64,000 nucleotides of DNA, from NCBI RefSeq assembly GCF_947260015.1, contig NZ_CAMYOM010000012.1, positions 22,861 through 86,860 on the forward strand, given 5' to 3'. Position 1 is the stretch's first letter; each line of letters opens with the position of its first letter. The position numbers and the translations under genes are program-made. The stretch comes from an uncultured Eudoraea sp. (lineage in GTDB: Bacteria; Bacteroidota; Bacteroidia; Flavobacteriales; Flavobacteriaceae). Of the stretch, positions 23,706-33,475 are shown one piece after another. The notes under the pieces were generated by a model. It had not been told where the DNA came from. It was given only the letters and a program-made list of their open reading frames with translations, and searched no databases.

Positions 23706-25973
23706 TTATACCACATTGTCCTTCTTTATTACATTAAGAGCAGAACCTTCACGGAACCATTCAATCTGCTGCAGATTGTAGGTGTGTTTCGCTTGGATTA
23801 AATCCTTGGATCCGTCCGCATGCACAACTTCAATAATCAATGGTTTATCCGGAGTAAATTCTTTAATATCAATAAAGTTAAAGGTGTCATCTTCCTGGAT
23901 AAGGTCATAGTCACTTTCATTCGCAAAAGTCAATGCTAACATACCTTGTTTTTTCAGATTGGTTTCGTGAATACGGGCAAAAGACTTTACAAGGACCGCC
24001 GCTACGCCTAAATGTCTGGGCTGCATAGCCGCGTGTTCACGGGAAGATCCTTCACCATAATTATGATCACCAACTACAATGGTCTTTATACCCTTGGCCT
24101 TATATGCTCTCTGCGTATCTGGTACCCCACCATATTCTCCACTTAATTGATTTTTTACAAAATTTGTCTTTTTGTTAAAAGCATTTACAGCGCCTATCAA
24201 GGTATTATTTGCAATATTATCCAAATGCCCCCGGTATCTAAGCCATGGGCCAGCCATTGAAATGTGGTCTGTTGTACATTTACCAAATGCTTTAATAAGA
24301 AGCTTCATGTTTTGAAGACTATCCGCAGAAATAGGTACAAAAGGTTCCAAAACCTGCAACCTCTCGGAATCTTTTGCTACGACTACTTCAACCCCACTAC
24401 CATCTTCATCTGGTGCCAGGTATCCTGCATCATCAACCTCAAAACCTTTTGGTGGTAATTCAATTCCCACTGGTTCTTTTAATTTAATTTCCTTACCATC
24501 TTCATTTATTAGAGTATCATTCATAGGGTCAAAATCTAACCTTCCCGAAAGTGCAATGGCCGCTACCATTTCAGGAGAACCCACAAAAGCATGTGTGTTG
24601 GGATTACCATCTGCCCTTTTGGAAAAATTTCGGTTAAAAGAATGTACAATAGTATTTTTCTCATCGCCTTTGAGATCACTTCTGTCCCATTGTCCAATGC
24701 AAGGACCGCATGCGTTGGTAAAAATGGTTGCTCCCAGGTTTTCAAATATCTCCAGTAAGCCGTCACGTTCCGCCGTATATCTGATTTGTTCTGATCCCGG
24801 GTTAATTCCAAAATCGGATTTTGGCTTTATATTATTGTCCACAGCTTGCTTGGCAATAGATGCAGCCCTGGTTAAGTCTTCATAGGAAGAATTAGTACAA
24901 GACCCTATAAGCCCCCAGTCAACCTGAAGAGGCCAATCATTTGTCCTGGCTTTAGGACCTAGTTCGCCAACAGGTGTTGCCAAATCTGGTGTAAAAGGAC
25001 CATTAAGATGTGGTCTTAGATCATTTAAATTAATTTCTATCAGTTCATCGAAGTACTTTTCCGGTTCTGCATAAACCTCTGAATCTGCGGTCAGATACTC
25101 CTTCACCTCATTTGCCGCATCGGCAATAGCACTTCTGTCTGTTGCACGCAGATATCTTTCCATGGAGGCATCATAACCAAAGGTGGAAGTAGTAGCCCCA
25201 ATTTCTGCACCCATATTACATATAGTGCCTTTGCCGGTACAAGAGAGATTCTTAGCACCTTCACCAAAATATTCTACAATTGCTCCGGTTCCACCTTTTA
25301 CGGTTAGAATACCAGCTACTTTTAGTATCACATCCTTGGCGGAAGTCCAACCCGAAATCTTACCTGTAAGCTTAACACCAATTAATTTTGGAAACTTAAG
25401 TTCCCAGGCCATACCTGCCATAACATCAACGGCATCTGCTCCTCCAACACCAATGGCTAACATTCCCAAGCCTCCAGCATTTACAGTATGTGAATCTGTC
25501 CCTATCATCATACCGCCCGGAAAAGCATAGTTTTCCAAAACCACCTGATGAATAATTCCAGCTCCTGGCTTCCAAAAACCTATTCCGTATTTATTTGAAA
25601 CTGATTCTAAAAAGTTGAATACCTCGGCACTTGTGCTATTAGCAGTTTTTAAATCAATAGCCGCCCCGCTCTTTGCCTGGATTAAATGATCGCAATGGAC
25701 CGTAGTGGGAACTGCAACCTTAGGCTTGCCCGCCTGCATAAATTGTAGAAGCGCCATCTGAGCAGTGGCATCCTGACATGCCACTCTATCCGGTGCAAAA
25801 TCTACGTAATCCTTTGCTCGTTTAAAAGCCTTTGTAGGTTCGCCCTCCCAAAGATGAGCATATAAAATTTTCTCGGAAAGTGTCAATGGTCTTCCAACTA
25901 TATCACGTGCCTTGTCAATACGTTCCGCTAAATTGGCGTAAACCCCTTTAATCATGTCAATATCAAATGCCAT
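23706..25973 (-). CDS. acn: Aconitate hydratase, mitochondrial type
   Basis: The protein has 755 residues, the usual length for mitochondrial-type aconitases. The [4Fe-4S] ligands are in GSCTNSS (Cys about 358) and NACGPCIGQ (Cys about 421 and 424). The C-terminal swivel domain has [11 protein letters not shown] and [13 protein letters not shown]. It isomerises citrate to isocitrate in the TCA cycle. No citrate synthase or isocitrate dehydrogenase is adjacent; it stands as a single gene with its own terminator. The minus-strand leader contains TAATTTTA about 30 bp before the ATG, a possible -7 box. Confidence 0.96.
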   Translation of the reverse strand: MAFDIDMIKGVYANLAERIDKARDIVGRPLTLSEKILYAHLWEGEPTKAFKRAKDYVDFAPDRVACQDATAQMALLQFMQAGKPKVAVPTTVHCDHLIQAKSGAAIDLKTANSTSAEVFNFLESVSNKYGIGFWKPGAGIIHQVVLENYAFPGGMMIGTDSHTVNAGGLGMLAIGVGGADAVDVMAGMAWELKFPKLIGVKLTGKISGWTSAKDVILKVAGILTVKGGTGAIVEYFGEGAKNLSCTGKGTICNMGAEIGATTSTFGYDASMERYLRATDRSAIADAANEVKEYLTADSEVYAEPEKYFDELIEINLNDLRPHLNGPFTPDLATPVGELGPKARTNDWPLQVDWGLIGSCTNSSYEDLTRAASIAKQAVDNNIKPKSDFGINPGSEQIRYTAERDGLLEIFENLGATIFTNACGPCIGQWDRSDLKGDEKNTIVHSFNRNFSKRADGNPNTHAFVGSPEMVAAIALSGRLDFDPMNDTLINEDGKEIKLKEPVGIELPPKGFEVDDAGYLAPDEDGSGVEVVVAKDSERLQVLEPFVPISADSLQNMKLLIKAFGKCTTDHISMAGPWLRYRGHLDNIANNTLIGAVNAFNKKTNFVKNQLSGEYGGVPDTQRAYKAKGIKTIVVGDHNYGEGSSREHAAMQPRHLGVAAVLVKSFARIHETNLKKQGMLALTFANESDYDLIQEDDTFNFIDIKEFTPDKPLIIEVVHADGSKDLIQAKHTYNLQQIEWFREGSALNVIKKDNVV

Positions 25974-26221
25974 TATTCTGAGTTTTTTCTGTTAATTGAA
26001 TTTCGTAAAATTAGTAAAACCCGCGGGGGTAAAGAAATTTTTAGAATAGGATTATATATTTAATATGGTTATAAGATCACTATATTTTTTAATTCTTCCA
26101 AACTTGAGAAAAATGGGAAATCGGATTTTCTCTGCCCAGGAGGTTCTATACTTTTTATAGCAATCAGACTGATTCGAAAAATAATCTTGTACCTTCTTCA
26201 CAGAAGATCTACGATACTACA

Positions 26222-27175
26222 TTAAAGAAGTTTATTTATTATCTCTTCTTCTGAGATACCTTCGGCCTCTGCTTTATAATTCTTAATTATTCTATGTCTG
26301 AGAATACCCATTGCAACCGCCTGCACGTCTTCTATATCCGGGGAGAATTTGCCATTAATTGCAGCGTGGGCCTTGGCCCCTAAAATAAGGTTCTGTGAAG
26401 CCCGTGGTCCTGCACCCCAATCCAGGTATTGTTTAACATAATCGGAAGAAGTCTCTAATCCCGGTCGGGTACTGCTTACCAATTTTACCGCATAATCCAC
26501 AACATTATCCGGAACGGGTATTCTTCTAACCAAATGCTGAACTTCTAAAATCTCCTCTGCATTCATTAAGGAATTTACCTCAGGAAATTCATCATTGGTA
26601 GTTGTTTTTACTACTTGTGTTTCTTCCTCAACAGATGGATATTTTAATTCTATTGCAAACATAAATCGATCCAGTTGCGCTTCCGGAAGCGGATAAGTGC
26701 CTTCCTGTTCAATAGGGTTTTGTGTGGCGAGAACAAAATATGGCCGGGAAAGTTTATGCTGTACTCCTGTTATTGTTACTGCCCTTTCCTGCATAGCCTC
26801 TAAAAGGGCTGCTTGTGTTTTAGGTGGTGTTCTATTAATTTCATCTGCCAAAATTATATTGGCAAAAATAGGGCCCTTAATAAATTTGAAATTCCTATTC
26901 TGATCTAATATCTCACTTCCTAAAATATCACTGGGCATCAGGTCTGGGGTAAACTGTATTCTTTTAAAGTCGAGCCCCAAAATACGGGCAATTGTGTTTA
27001 CCATTAAGGTTTTGGCTAATCCGGGAACACCAATAAGCAAGGAATGACCCCCTGTATAGATAGATAGAAGAATTTGGTCTATTACCAGGTCCTGGCCAAC
27101 AATTATCTTAGCTATTTCATTTCTTAAAGCCTTATGTTTGGCTACTAAATTTTTGATTGCTGTAACGTCAGACAT
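26222..27175 (-). CDS. MoxR-family AAA+ ATPase
   Basis: The protein has 317 residues, one AAA+ module: Walker A GVPGLAKTLM, Walker B ILADEINR, sensor ATQNPIEQEGTYPLPEAQLDRF, and arginine-rich C-terminal lid (GPRASQNLI). MoxR ATPases act as chaperones for metal insertion or membrane complexes, usually with VWA proteins. Here no VWA gene is next to it; instead it lies 4 bp downstream of the SurA-like gene, an arrangement suggesting a link to envelope protein maturation. That link is inference. Confidence 0.94.
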   Translation of the reverse strand: MSDVTAIKNLVAKHKALRNEIAKIIVGQDLVIDQILLSIYTGGHSLLIGVPGLAKTLMVNTIARILGLDFKRIQFTPDLMPSDILGSEILDQNRNFKFIKGPIFANIILADEINRTPPKTQAALLEAMQERAVTITGVQHKLSRPYFVLATQNPIEQEGTYPLPEAQLDRFMFAIELKYPSVEEETQVVKTTTNDEFPEVNSLMNAEEILEVQHLVRRIPVPDNVVDYAVKLVSSTRPGLETSSDYVKQYLDWGAGPRASQNLILGAKAHAAINGKFSPDIEDVQAVAMGILRHRIIKNYKAEAEGISEEEIINKLL

Positions 27176-27179
27176 CCCG

Positions 27180-28631
27180 CTATTCCTTTATCCATTTATT
27201 GGCGAATTCACAATCTCTATTATCTCCGCCAACACTTACATAAGTATCCGCAATATGATCATTAAGCCATTTCCTAATAGTACTAAACTGCTTATCTCTT
27301 AGTGCAAGTTCCTGAATTTTAATATAGTCCTGGGCAAAATTTGCCTCGTGCTCATCATATCTATTAGAAACCATCAAAATCTTATACCTGGGTGGGCCTC
27401 CGTTAGGATCCTGATCCAAAGTAGGTTGCGATATTTCGTTGTCTTTTAAGTTCCTTACCTGATTATATAGTGATGGATCCATCTTAGTAAGTTCAAAACG
27501 TGAATCAAAATTTATAGGATTTCTTAATAACCCTCCGTCAAACTTAGTTTCTTTTTCGTCTGAAAAATTCAATGCAGCTTCAGCGAATGTATATTTACCT
27601 TCTATCAACTGTTTTCTTATGGTATCCAACTCAACTCTGGCCTTCTCAATAGAAGATTGAGGTATCTCTGGTTGCAGGAGAATATGACGCAGGTCCAATT
27701 CCTGGCCCCTTATCTTTTCAATCAAAATAATATGGTACCCAAAAGGAGTCTCAAATGGTTCAGAAATTTCTCCCTGGCGCAAGCTAAAAGCCACATCCTT
27801 AAATTCTTTTACAAAAGGTGTTTCCCTTGTCATGCTATAAAAACCACCTTTGGACTTGGAGCCAGGATCCTTTGAATATAAAATTGCTTTTACGCTAAAA
27901 CTGGCATCATTATCTTCACAATCTGCCTTTATTTCATTTAACTTATTAATTGTTTTTTGTTTTTCCTCTTCAGGGATTTCAGGTATCTTAACTATCTGTG
28001 AAATTTCAAGTTCTGCGCCGAAAACAGGTCTTTCATCCTCGGGAATTTTACTAAAAAATTGTCTTACTTCTTCTGGTGTAACTTCAATTTCGCTGATAAT
28101 TTTTTGTTGCATTTTCTCCGATAACATTCTCAACTTATTAATATTGTACAATTCTTCACGGAAATCTTCAACGCTTTCTTTATTGTAAAAACTAAGGACT
28201 TTTTCCATAGATCCTACCTGCTGCACCAATTGTTGCATTTGACGGTCACTGGTAGAATTTACCTCATCATCAGACACCAAAATACTATCCTGGACCGCTT
28301 GATGGGCATATAAACGGTCTTCCATTAACTTTCCCAATAAACCGCAGTGTGTAATATCGTCCATAGCAGCTCCCTGGCTACGCAAGTCTATCAGCGTTTT
28401 TTCAATATCGGAATCCAGAATCAGGTAATCTCCTACTACCGCCGAAATCCCATCTAGCTTAATCCTTTTAAATGTGTTTACAGTATCTTTTTTTACTTCA
28501 TTATCAGCTACCAAAACAGTTTCTGGCGGTTCAATTTGAGTATCAGGGATAGAATCATTTTCCTGTGCTTGGGCACTGACGAAAACAATAAAAAAGAATA
28601 AAAATAACAGTAAGCTATTCCTGTTTGTCAT
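27180..28631 (-). CDS. SurA-like periplasmic peptidyl-prolyl isomerase/chaperone
   Basis: The protein has 483 residues from the ATG at 28631; the longer frame would add 11 residues before the signal peptide (NRNSLLLFLFFFIVFVSAQAQ). It has a SurA N-terminal chaperone region (LDGISAVVGDYLILDSDIEKTL) and two parvulin domains (about 200-300: EISQIVKIPEIP...PFETPFGYHIILIEK; about 310-410: LDLRHILLQPEIP). It escorts outer-membrane proteins through the periplasm. It overlaps the upstream lipoprotein gene by 17 bp and precedes moxR by 4 bp. Confidence 0.92.
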   Translation of the reverse strand: MTNRNSLLLFLFFFIVFVSAQAQENDSIPDTQIEPPETVLVADNEVKKDTVNTFKRIKLDGISAVVGDYLILDSDIEKTLIDLRSQGAAMDDITHCGLLGKLMEDRLYAHQAVQDSILVSDDEVNSTSDRQMQQLVQQVGSMEKVLSFYNKESVEDFREELYNINKLRMLSEKMQQKIISEIEVTPEEVRQFFSKIPEDERPVFGAELEISQIVKIPEIPEEEKQKTINKLNEIKADCEDNDASFSVKAILYSKDPGSKSKGGFYSMTRETPFVKEFKDVAFSLRQGEISEPFETPFGYHIILIEKIRGQELDLRHILLQPEIPQSSIEKARVELDTIRKQLIEGKYTFAEAALNFSDEKETKFDGGLLRNPINFDSRFELTKMDPSLYNQVRNLKDNEISQPTLDQDPNGGPPRYKILMVSNRYDEHEANFAQDYIKIQELALRDKQFSTIRKWLNDHIADTYVSVGGDNRDCEFANKWIKE

Positions 28632-29511
28632 ATACTTCAAATACTTTTTCCTTAGTTGCTTCATCTATAATTTCTGTTTCCAGTTTTCTTATGTAGTTTA
28701 ATTTTCTTCTATTAAGAAGTACCTGTCTTATGGTAGGTTCTATGTAAGAGAGTGGCGCAATTTCATTAACGCCAAGCACATCGTTTATCTTTGTCAAATA
28801 TACCCCCATTGCATCCTCTAATTCAAAAAATTGTGATTTTTTTAAGTATCTACTTTCATTATCAATATTCAAGGGAGGAATTTCTTCAATCACCCGGGAG
28901 GCAGGAACCCAAAGTGAGTCATTAAAATTCAATTTTTTAAATTGTACACCTATAGAATCCAAATATTTAATGTCTTCCTGATTAAATCGCTTTAAACTCT
29001 CTGTTACCTCCTTTGTATTAAGAAATTGCAGGGGTAATTGAATAAACCTGAGTTTAATGATTTTTTCCTTGAGCTTAAAATTCTCTTTCTCTTCTTCGTA
29101 AAAGCTGCTTAATTCTGCCTTAGAGATTACCGTATCCTCTACCTGATTTACCAAAGCTTCTTTATAGGCCCTGGTATATAGATCTGTTCGGTAATTAGAG
29201 ACTAATTGTTCAAATTCTGCGATCTTTTCATCAGGTAAATTAATCTTGGCTTTTTCCAGGAGTATCTGTTTTGTCGCCCAATTATTTATGTAATTGGTAA
29301 CCATAGATGTACTATCCTGTTTTGTGATATTTTCACCAAGAACAACTTCAACCTCGTCCCAATACAAATAAGTATCCCCTACCCTGGCCAATGGTTCTTT
29401 GTTTACATCATTCTCCAAAAAAAAGGAATTACACGAAAATAAAAAGAAAACCAAGGCAGCAATTCCTATATATATTCTTATATTTTTTGTCTGTAGGTTT
29501 AAAAAACGCAT
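28615..29511 (-). CDS. SurA/PrsA-like lipoprotein without clear parvulin domain
   Basis: The protein has 298 residues from the ATG at 29511, chosen because it gives a lipoprotein signal (IAALVFFLFSC). It resembles the N-terminal chaperone half of peptidyl-prolyl isomerases (DTYLYWDEVEVVLG, EKAKINLPDEKIAEFEQLVSNYRTDLYTRAYKEALV), with IIKLRFIQLPL where a degenerate parvulin could lie. The gene is immediately upstream of the SurA-like gene and overlaps it, as in the multi-foldase operons of Flavobacteriaceae. It probably acts as an outer-membrane chaperone partner. Confidence 0.8.
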   Translation of the reverse strand: MRFLNLQTKNIRIYIGIAALVFFLFSCNSFFLENDVNKEPLARVGDTYLYWDEVEVVLGENITKQDSTSMVTNYINNWATKQILLEKAKINLPDEKIAEFEQLVSNYRTDLYTRAYKEALVNQVEDTVISKAELSSFYEEEKENFKLKEKIIKLRFIQLPLQFLNTKEVTESLKRFNQEDIKYLDSIGVQFKKLNFNDSLWVPASRVIEEIPPLNIDNESRYLKKSQFFELEDAMGVYLTKINDVLGVNEIAPLSYIEPTIRQVLLNRRKLNYIRKLETEIIDEATKEKVFEVYDKQE

Positions 29512-29627
29512 TCGACAAAAATAAGAATTCAATTCTGCTGGGCAAGTAATAGCAATATGGATTAACACATTTTTAGTACCTGCATAAATTTATTTAGTAC
29601 ATTAGTAGAGCTAACTACCTTATTATC

Positions 29628-30080
29628 ATGAAATATACAACTGAAATAGTCATCGATCTTTCCCGTGACGAGGTTCATAAAAAATTGGATAATCCTGAGA
29701 ATATGAAACATTGGCAGGAAGGGCTCTTAGGCTATAAACAATTGTCCGGAGAGCCCACAAAAAAAGGTGCAAAAATGGAATTGTATTATAAAATGGGAAA
29801 ACGAGAGATGACGCTGGTTGAGACCATTGTAAAGAATAATTTTCCTGATGAATTCCATGCTACTTATGATGCGAAAGGTGTTCATAATATCCAAAAGAAC
29901 TATTTTGAAGTTATTGATGACCATACTACCAAATGGGTTTCGGAGTCAGAATTTCAATTTTCGGGGTTTATGATGAAATTAATGGGATTTATAATGCCCG
30001 GGGCATTTAAAAAACAGTCCGCTAAATCTTTAAGTGATTTTAAGGCATTTGCTGAGAAAGGTATCTCTGTAGCCAAATAA
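29628..30080 (+). CDS. SRPBCC-family (START/PYR-like) protein
   Basis: The protein has 150 residues, cytosolic. It has the helix-grip pattern of polyketide cyclase/SRPBCC proteins: an N-terminal strand (TTEIVIDLSRDEVHKKLDNPENMKHW), central GAKMELYYKMGKREMTLVETIV, and a long C-terminal helix (MPGAFKKQSAKSLSDFKAFAEKG). Members bind small hydrophobic ligands. It is divergent from the foldase operon and 11 bp before the following small gene, so it probably starts a three-gene plus-strand transcript ending at 31417. Ligand unknown. Confidence 0.85.
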   Translation: MKYTTEIVIDLSRDEVHKKLDNPENMKHWQEGLLGYKQLSGEPTKKGAKMELYYKMGKREMTLVETIVKNNFPDEFHATYDAKGVHNIQKNYFEVIDDHTTKWVSESEFQFSGFMMKLMGFIMPGAFKKQSAKSLSDFKAFAEKGISVAK

Positions 30081-30091
30081 AAAGAATATCT

Positions 30092-30340
30092 GTGAGTAGA
30101 AAAATTAAATTAATCTGGGATTTCAGAGGACCTGAAGCAAAAGAAGTTGCCATGCATCACGAAAAGCATTTGAAAGATTATATCGAGGCTGAAAATTTGA
30201 GCCCGAATATTACCGGCAATGCAGATTTAAGTTCTATGCACAGCATTGCGTATATGGTGGTCGAAGAAGTTAATATGGCGGGTGTACGTGACGCCCTTAT
30301 ACCGCATAGAGGGGAAGTTTATTCAGAACAACACAACTAA
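30092..30340 (+). CDS. Small conserved-looking protein, unknown function
   Basis: The protein has 82 residues and uses a GTG start 11 bp after the SRPBCC stop. I do not recognise a family. It has an IWDFRGPEAKEVAMHHEKHLKDYI stretch rich in His (MHHEKH) and ends in a predicted helix (VNMAGVRDALIPHRG). No membrane or export signal is present. Its tight placement between the SRPBCC gene and the beta-lactamase-like gene (4 bp) supports that it is translated. Confidence 0.7.
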   Translation: MSRKIKLIWDFRGPEAKEVAMHHEKHLKDYIEAENLSPNITGNADLSSMHSIAYMVVEEVNMAGVRDALIPHRGEVYSEQHN

Positions 30341-30344
30341 CGAA

Positions 30345-31417
30345 ATGTACCGTGAATTGAGAGCTTTAAAACTAACTATTCTCGTACTATTCTTATTATC
30401 ACTGGCATGTAATTCCAAGAGTAAAGAAAATAACCCAATGGCATTTGTTTTGGCCTCTCAAAACACATCCATCCGAAAAGTTATTGATAGTGCTGATCAA
30501 TATGAAGTCCAAATACTTTATACCCAAATAGATCGAAGTAGTGATAGTATTATCCTGACTGATCATGAATTTCAGTTGGATGATATGAAATACTTCTATC
30601 CGGCCAGTACCGTTAAATTGCCAATTGCAGTTCTGGCCCTGGAGAAATTAAATTTTACAGATTCTTTAAATAGAGATACGCGTTACTACGTTGAAGGGGA
30701 TTCAGTTGAAAACACCTTTGCAGAGGACATCTCCAAAATTATGGCTGTTAGTGATAATCATGCCAACAACAGATTATTTGAATTCCAAGGACAGGATGAT
30801 ATTAATTTACGGCTTAGAAACAAGGGAGTATTTCCTGTGAGAATTTCACACAGACTAGGTGTACATTCCGATGATGTAACCACAAAGCCTCTTATTTATT
30901 ATATAAACGACAGCACTACCGGAACATCTGCGTCTATAATAAACACAGAACCTATATCACTTAGTTTAATCCGCTTAGTTCACAGCACGGAGTATTGAAA
31001 AGACTAATATTCCCGGAATTATTCAAGATAAATGAAAGGTTTAACCTTAGTGAGGATCAAAGAGAATTTCTGTTAAATGCTATGCAAACGCTCCCCAAAG
31101 AAGCTGGTTATGACCCTCAGGAATATTATGATGGCTACTGTAAATTTTTTATTTACGGGGATACACGAGACGCAATTCCCCAACACATTAACATCTATAA
31201 CAAAGTTGGTTTTGCCTATGGCACTTTAACTGATTGCGCTTATATTGTCGATGAGAAGAATCATATAGAATTTATGCTTACAGCGACCATCTTAGTCAAT
31301 AAAGATGGCATTTTTAATAACGATAATTACGAGTACGAGGAAATAGGCATCCCATTTTTGGCCGCGCTTGGCAGGGAATTTTACAACTATGCGCTTGAAA
31401 CAAAAAAAGCACCGTAA
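30345..31417 (+). pseudogene. Class A beta-lactamase-like serine hydrolase, split by a frameshift
   Basis: Two frames make one protein. The first (30345-30998) has a lipoprotein signal (LFLLSLAC), the active-site SxxK as ASTVK, and the SDN loop as VSDNHAN. It stops at TGA 30996-30998. The second frame (30995-31417) continues LKRLIFPELFKINERFNLSEDQ and carries NKVGFAYGTLTDCAYI, the KTG-equivalent. A single missing base near 30995 (TATTGA for TATTTGA) restores one frame of about 357 residues. It is shorter than the roughly 400 residues usual for this family, so an internal loss is also possible. A sequencing error cannot be excluded. Confidence 0.75.
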
Positions 31418-31426
31418 AAACGGTGC
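31409..31426. terminator. Hairpin terminator for the fasciclin gene
   Basis: GCACCGT/ACGGTGC with an AAAA loop overlaps the stop codon of the plus-strand gene. On the minus strand it is followed by a run of seven T, a good terminator for the fasciclin gene converging from the right. Confidence 0.75.
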
Positions 31427-31450
31427 TCTTAACTTTAAAAAAGTATAATA

Positions 31451-31969
31451 TTAGGGCATAACAACATCTTCAATGATATGGATGACCCCATTTGAAGCCA
31501 TAACATCAGTTTTGGTGACTTTGCTGTAATTTCCGCTCTGATCCATTAGATAGATCCCGTCGTCTTTAGAAACTGCCGTAAGCATTTCCCCGTTAAGGGT
31601 TTTTAATTCGGCTTTCCCGTTTCCTGCTTCTAATGCTGCAACAACTGCCGCGGCGTCAACTTTTCCTGCTACTACATGATACGTTAAAATAGCAGCTAAT
31701 TGTTCTTTGTTTTCAGGAGCTAGAAGTGAATTCATAGTATTTGAATCAATTTTGGCAAAACCTGCGTTTACAGGGGCAAATACAGTAAAGGGACCATCTC
31801 CCTGAAGAGCAGTTACAAGGTCTGCAGCTTTTAAAGCACTTACCAGGGTTGAAAAATCATCTACAGAAACGGCGATATCTACTATGTCCATAGAATTGTC
31901 TTGTGCGGAGGTAGTTTGAGCAGAAAATAGTAGAGCTACCATTGAGAGAATTAAATAAATTTTTTTCAT
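31451..31969 (-). CDS. Secreted fasciclin-domain protein
   Basis: The protein has 172 residues: signal peptide (KIYLILSMVALLFSAQTTSAQ) and a single fasciclin (FAS1) domain with the conserved H1-like FTVFAPVNAGFAKID and the H2-like GVIHIIEDVVMP end. FAS1 proteins mediate adhesion. It is divergent from an ECF sigma/anti-sigma pair. The same arrangement occurs in mycobacteria, where SigK/RskA control the fasciclin-like MPT70/MPT83, so control by the neighbouring sigma factor is a reasonable inference. Confidence 0.93.
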   Translation of the reverse strand: MKKIYLILSMVALLFSAQTTSAQDNSMDIVDIAVSVDDFSTLVSALKAADLVTALQGDGPFTVFAPVNAGFAKIDSNTMNSLLAPENKEQLAAILTYHVVAGKVDAAAVVAALEAGNGKAELKTLNGEMLTAVSKDDGIYLMDQSGNYSKVTKTDVMASNGVIHIIEDVVMP

Positions 31970-32023
31970 GATTTGTTTAAAGATTAATTATTAGTAATTA
32001 TTTATGTGCATTATGCATTATTA

Positions 32024-32050
32024 GATACGCATTGATGAGGGCCGTGGATG
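32024..32050 (-). promoter_or_regulatory. Candidate ECF-type promoter of the fasciclin gene
   Basis: On the minus strand CATCC (32046-32050) is followed after 16 bp by CGTATC (32024-32029), an ECF-like -35/-10 layout, about 55 bp upstream of the ATG. The match is short and the assignment is weak. Confidence 0.3.
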
Positions 32051-32088
32051 AGCAAAGTGATTTTTTATCATATCTTTAACACAAGTTT

Positions 32089-32655
32089 ATGGCAGCAGAC
32101 CCAAAAGACATCGAATCCATCAATCTACTTCTCCAGGGAGATAAGAATGCCTTATATCTCCTATATGACAAGTACTCAGGAGCACTTTATGGGGTAATAC
32201 TAAGAATGTGTAGAGAAGAAGATTTAGCCAAAGACCTTCTTCAGGAAAGTTTTATAAAAATTTGGAAAAATATAGGCTCGTATGATGCTGAGAAAGGCAA
32301 ATTCTATACATGGGCCTATAGGATCGCTAAAAATACGACCTTAAATGCGCTTCGAAAATCTACGCCACTCATCCAATCGGAAGATTTAAGTGTATATGAA
32401 AATAAGAATGCTGATCTGGAGGTGACAGATTATACGGCTTTAAAAGGGATTTTATCGGAGTTGGAACCTCACCATCAGCAAGCAATTGATCTGGTTTATT
32501 TTAAAGGCCAAACACATCGGGAGGCCCATAAGGCAATGAATGTTCCCCTGGGTTCTTTTAAATCATACATAAGACAAGCCCTTATGAAATTACGGGAAAG
32601 ACGTTCAGAACTTACATTGCTTATATTATTAATAGAAGTTTTTGGAAATGGATAA
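32089..32655 (+). CDS. ECF sigma factor, SigK-like
   Basis: The protein has 188 residues. Region 2 appears as LLQGDKNALYLLYDKYSGALYG...DLLQESFIKIWKNIGSYDAEKGKFYTWAYRIAKN, and region 4 as GILSELEPHHQQAIDLVYFKGQTHREAHKAMNVPLGSFKSYIRQALMKLRE. It directs RNA polymerase to stress promoters. The C-terminus adds a hydrophobic tail (LTLLILLIEVFGNG). It overlaps the anti-sigma gene by 8 bp (ATG 32648 inside its 3' end), so the pair is translationally coupled. Confidence 0.93.
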   Translation: MAADPKDIESINLLLQGDKNALYLLYDKYSGALYGVILRMCREEDLAKDLLQESFIKIWKNIGSYDAEKGKFYTWAYRIAKNTTLNALRKSTPLIQSEDLSVYENKNADLEVTDYTALKGILSELEPHHQQAIDLVYFKGQTHREAHKAMNVPLGSFKSYIRQALMKLRERRSELTLLILLIEVFGNG

Positions 32656-33439
32656 GAAAAAGATTTTAGAAGACGGGCTATTAGCGCAGTATCTTTTAGG
32701 AGAACTTTCAGATGATAAGGAAATACTAATTCAAAAGGGACTAAAAGAAGATGCTGATTTAAGAAGTATATTTGAAGGACTTGAAGAAGAATTTCAAAAT
32801 ATAGCTTTTGAAAATGCTATTCAACCACCTGATAGCGTAAAAATAGCATTAAGTGATGCTTTGGAGACCAATGGTGAAACCTCAAAAGTCAGGGACATTA
32901 CTGTTCTTAAAAAAAGTGATACATTCAATTATGGCCGACTTGCTGTAGCGGCCAGTCTTGCTGCAATTTTTGCATTAAGTTCCTTTTGGTTTTACAACAG
33001 ATGGCAGGCTTCAGAAGATAACTTAAAAGCACTGCAGGAACAGACTTTTGCCTTGCAGGATCGTTTGTCAAATTTGGAACAAACATTTGAAGTTACCAGT
33101 CAGCGCTATCAGTCCATAAACAACCGTAATGTAATTCCTTTGTTACTTAAGGGCAATAGGATATTTCCTGAATCAAGGGCAGTGGCATACGTAAATCATA
33201 CTACAAAAAGTGTTCTAGTAAATTCACAGGGACTTCCGCCTTTGGAGAAAGATAAAACATATCAAATGTGGGCCGATGTTGATGGCATAATGATAAATAT
33301 GGGTCTGTTACCGGCGGATACAGATTTGATCCCTTTAAAATATATAGACAAGGCCGAATCTTTTAATATCACCATTGAACCAGCCGGTGGTAATGACCAT
33401 CCTACGGTTGAAAACCTGATCTCTAATGTCTTGCTTTAA
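32648..33439 (+). CDS. RskA-type anti-sigma factor
   Basis: The protein has 263 residues starting at ATG 32648. The N-terminal cytosolic anti-sigma region (LLAQYLLGELSDDKEILIQKGLKEDADLR) is followed by one membrane segment (AVAASLAAIFALSSFWFY, about 102-120), a coiled coil (about 122-160) and a periplasmic anti-sigma K domain (RAVAYVNHTTKSVLVNSQGLPPLEKDKTYQMWADVDG, EPAGGNDHPTVENLI). It holds the preceding sigma factor inactive at the membrane until proteolysis. Confidence 0.92.
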   Translation: MDKKKILEDGLLAQYLLGELSDDKEILIQKGLKEDADLRSIFEGLEEEFQNIAFENAIQPPDSVKIALSDALETNGETSKVRDITVLKKSDTFNYGRLAVAASLAAIFALSSFWFYNRWQASEDNLKALQEQTFALQDRLSNLEQTFEVTSQRYQSINNRNVIPLLLKGNRIFPESRAVAYVNHTTKSVLVNSQGLPPLEKDKTYQMWADVDGIMINMGLLPADTDLIPLKYIDKAESFNITIEPAGGNDHPTVENLISNVLL

Positions 33440-33475
33440 AACAAACAGGATGCAGAGCAGGATTAATTTAAACAT

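Noticed and set aside
24556..25530. Plus-strand frames opposite aconitase
   Set aside because: They are antisense to a full-length conserved enzyme and match no family.
30990..31000. Programmed frameshift in the beta-lactamase-like gene
   Set aside because: No slippery heptamer or downstream structure is evident; a one-base loss or error is simpler.
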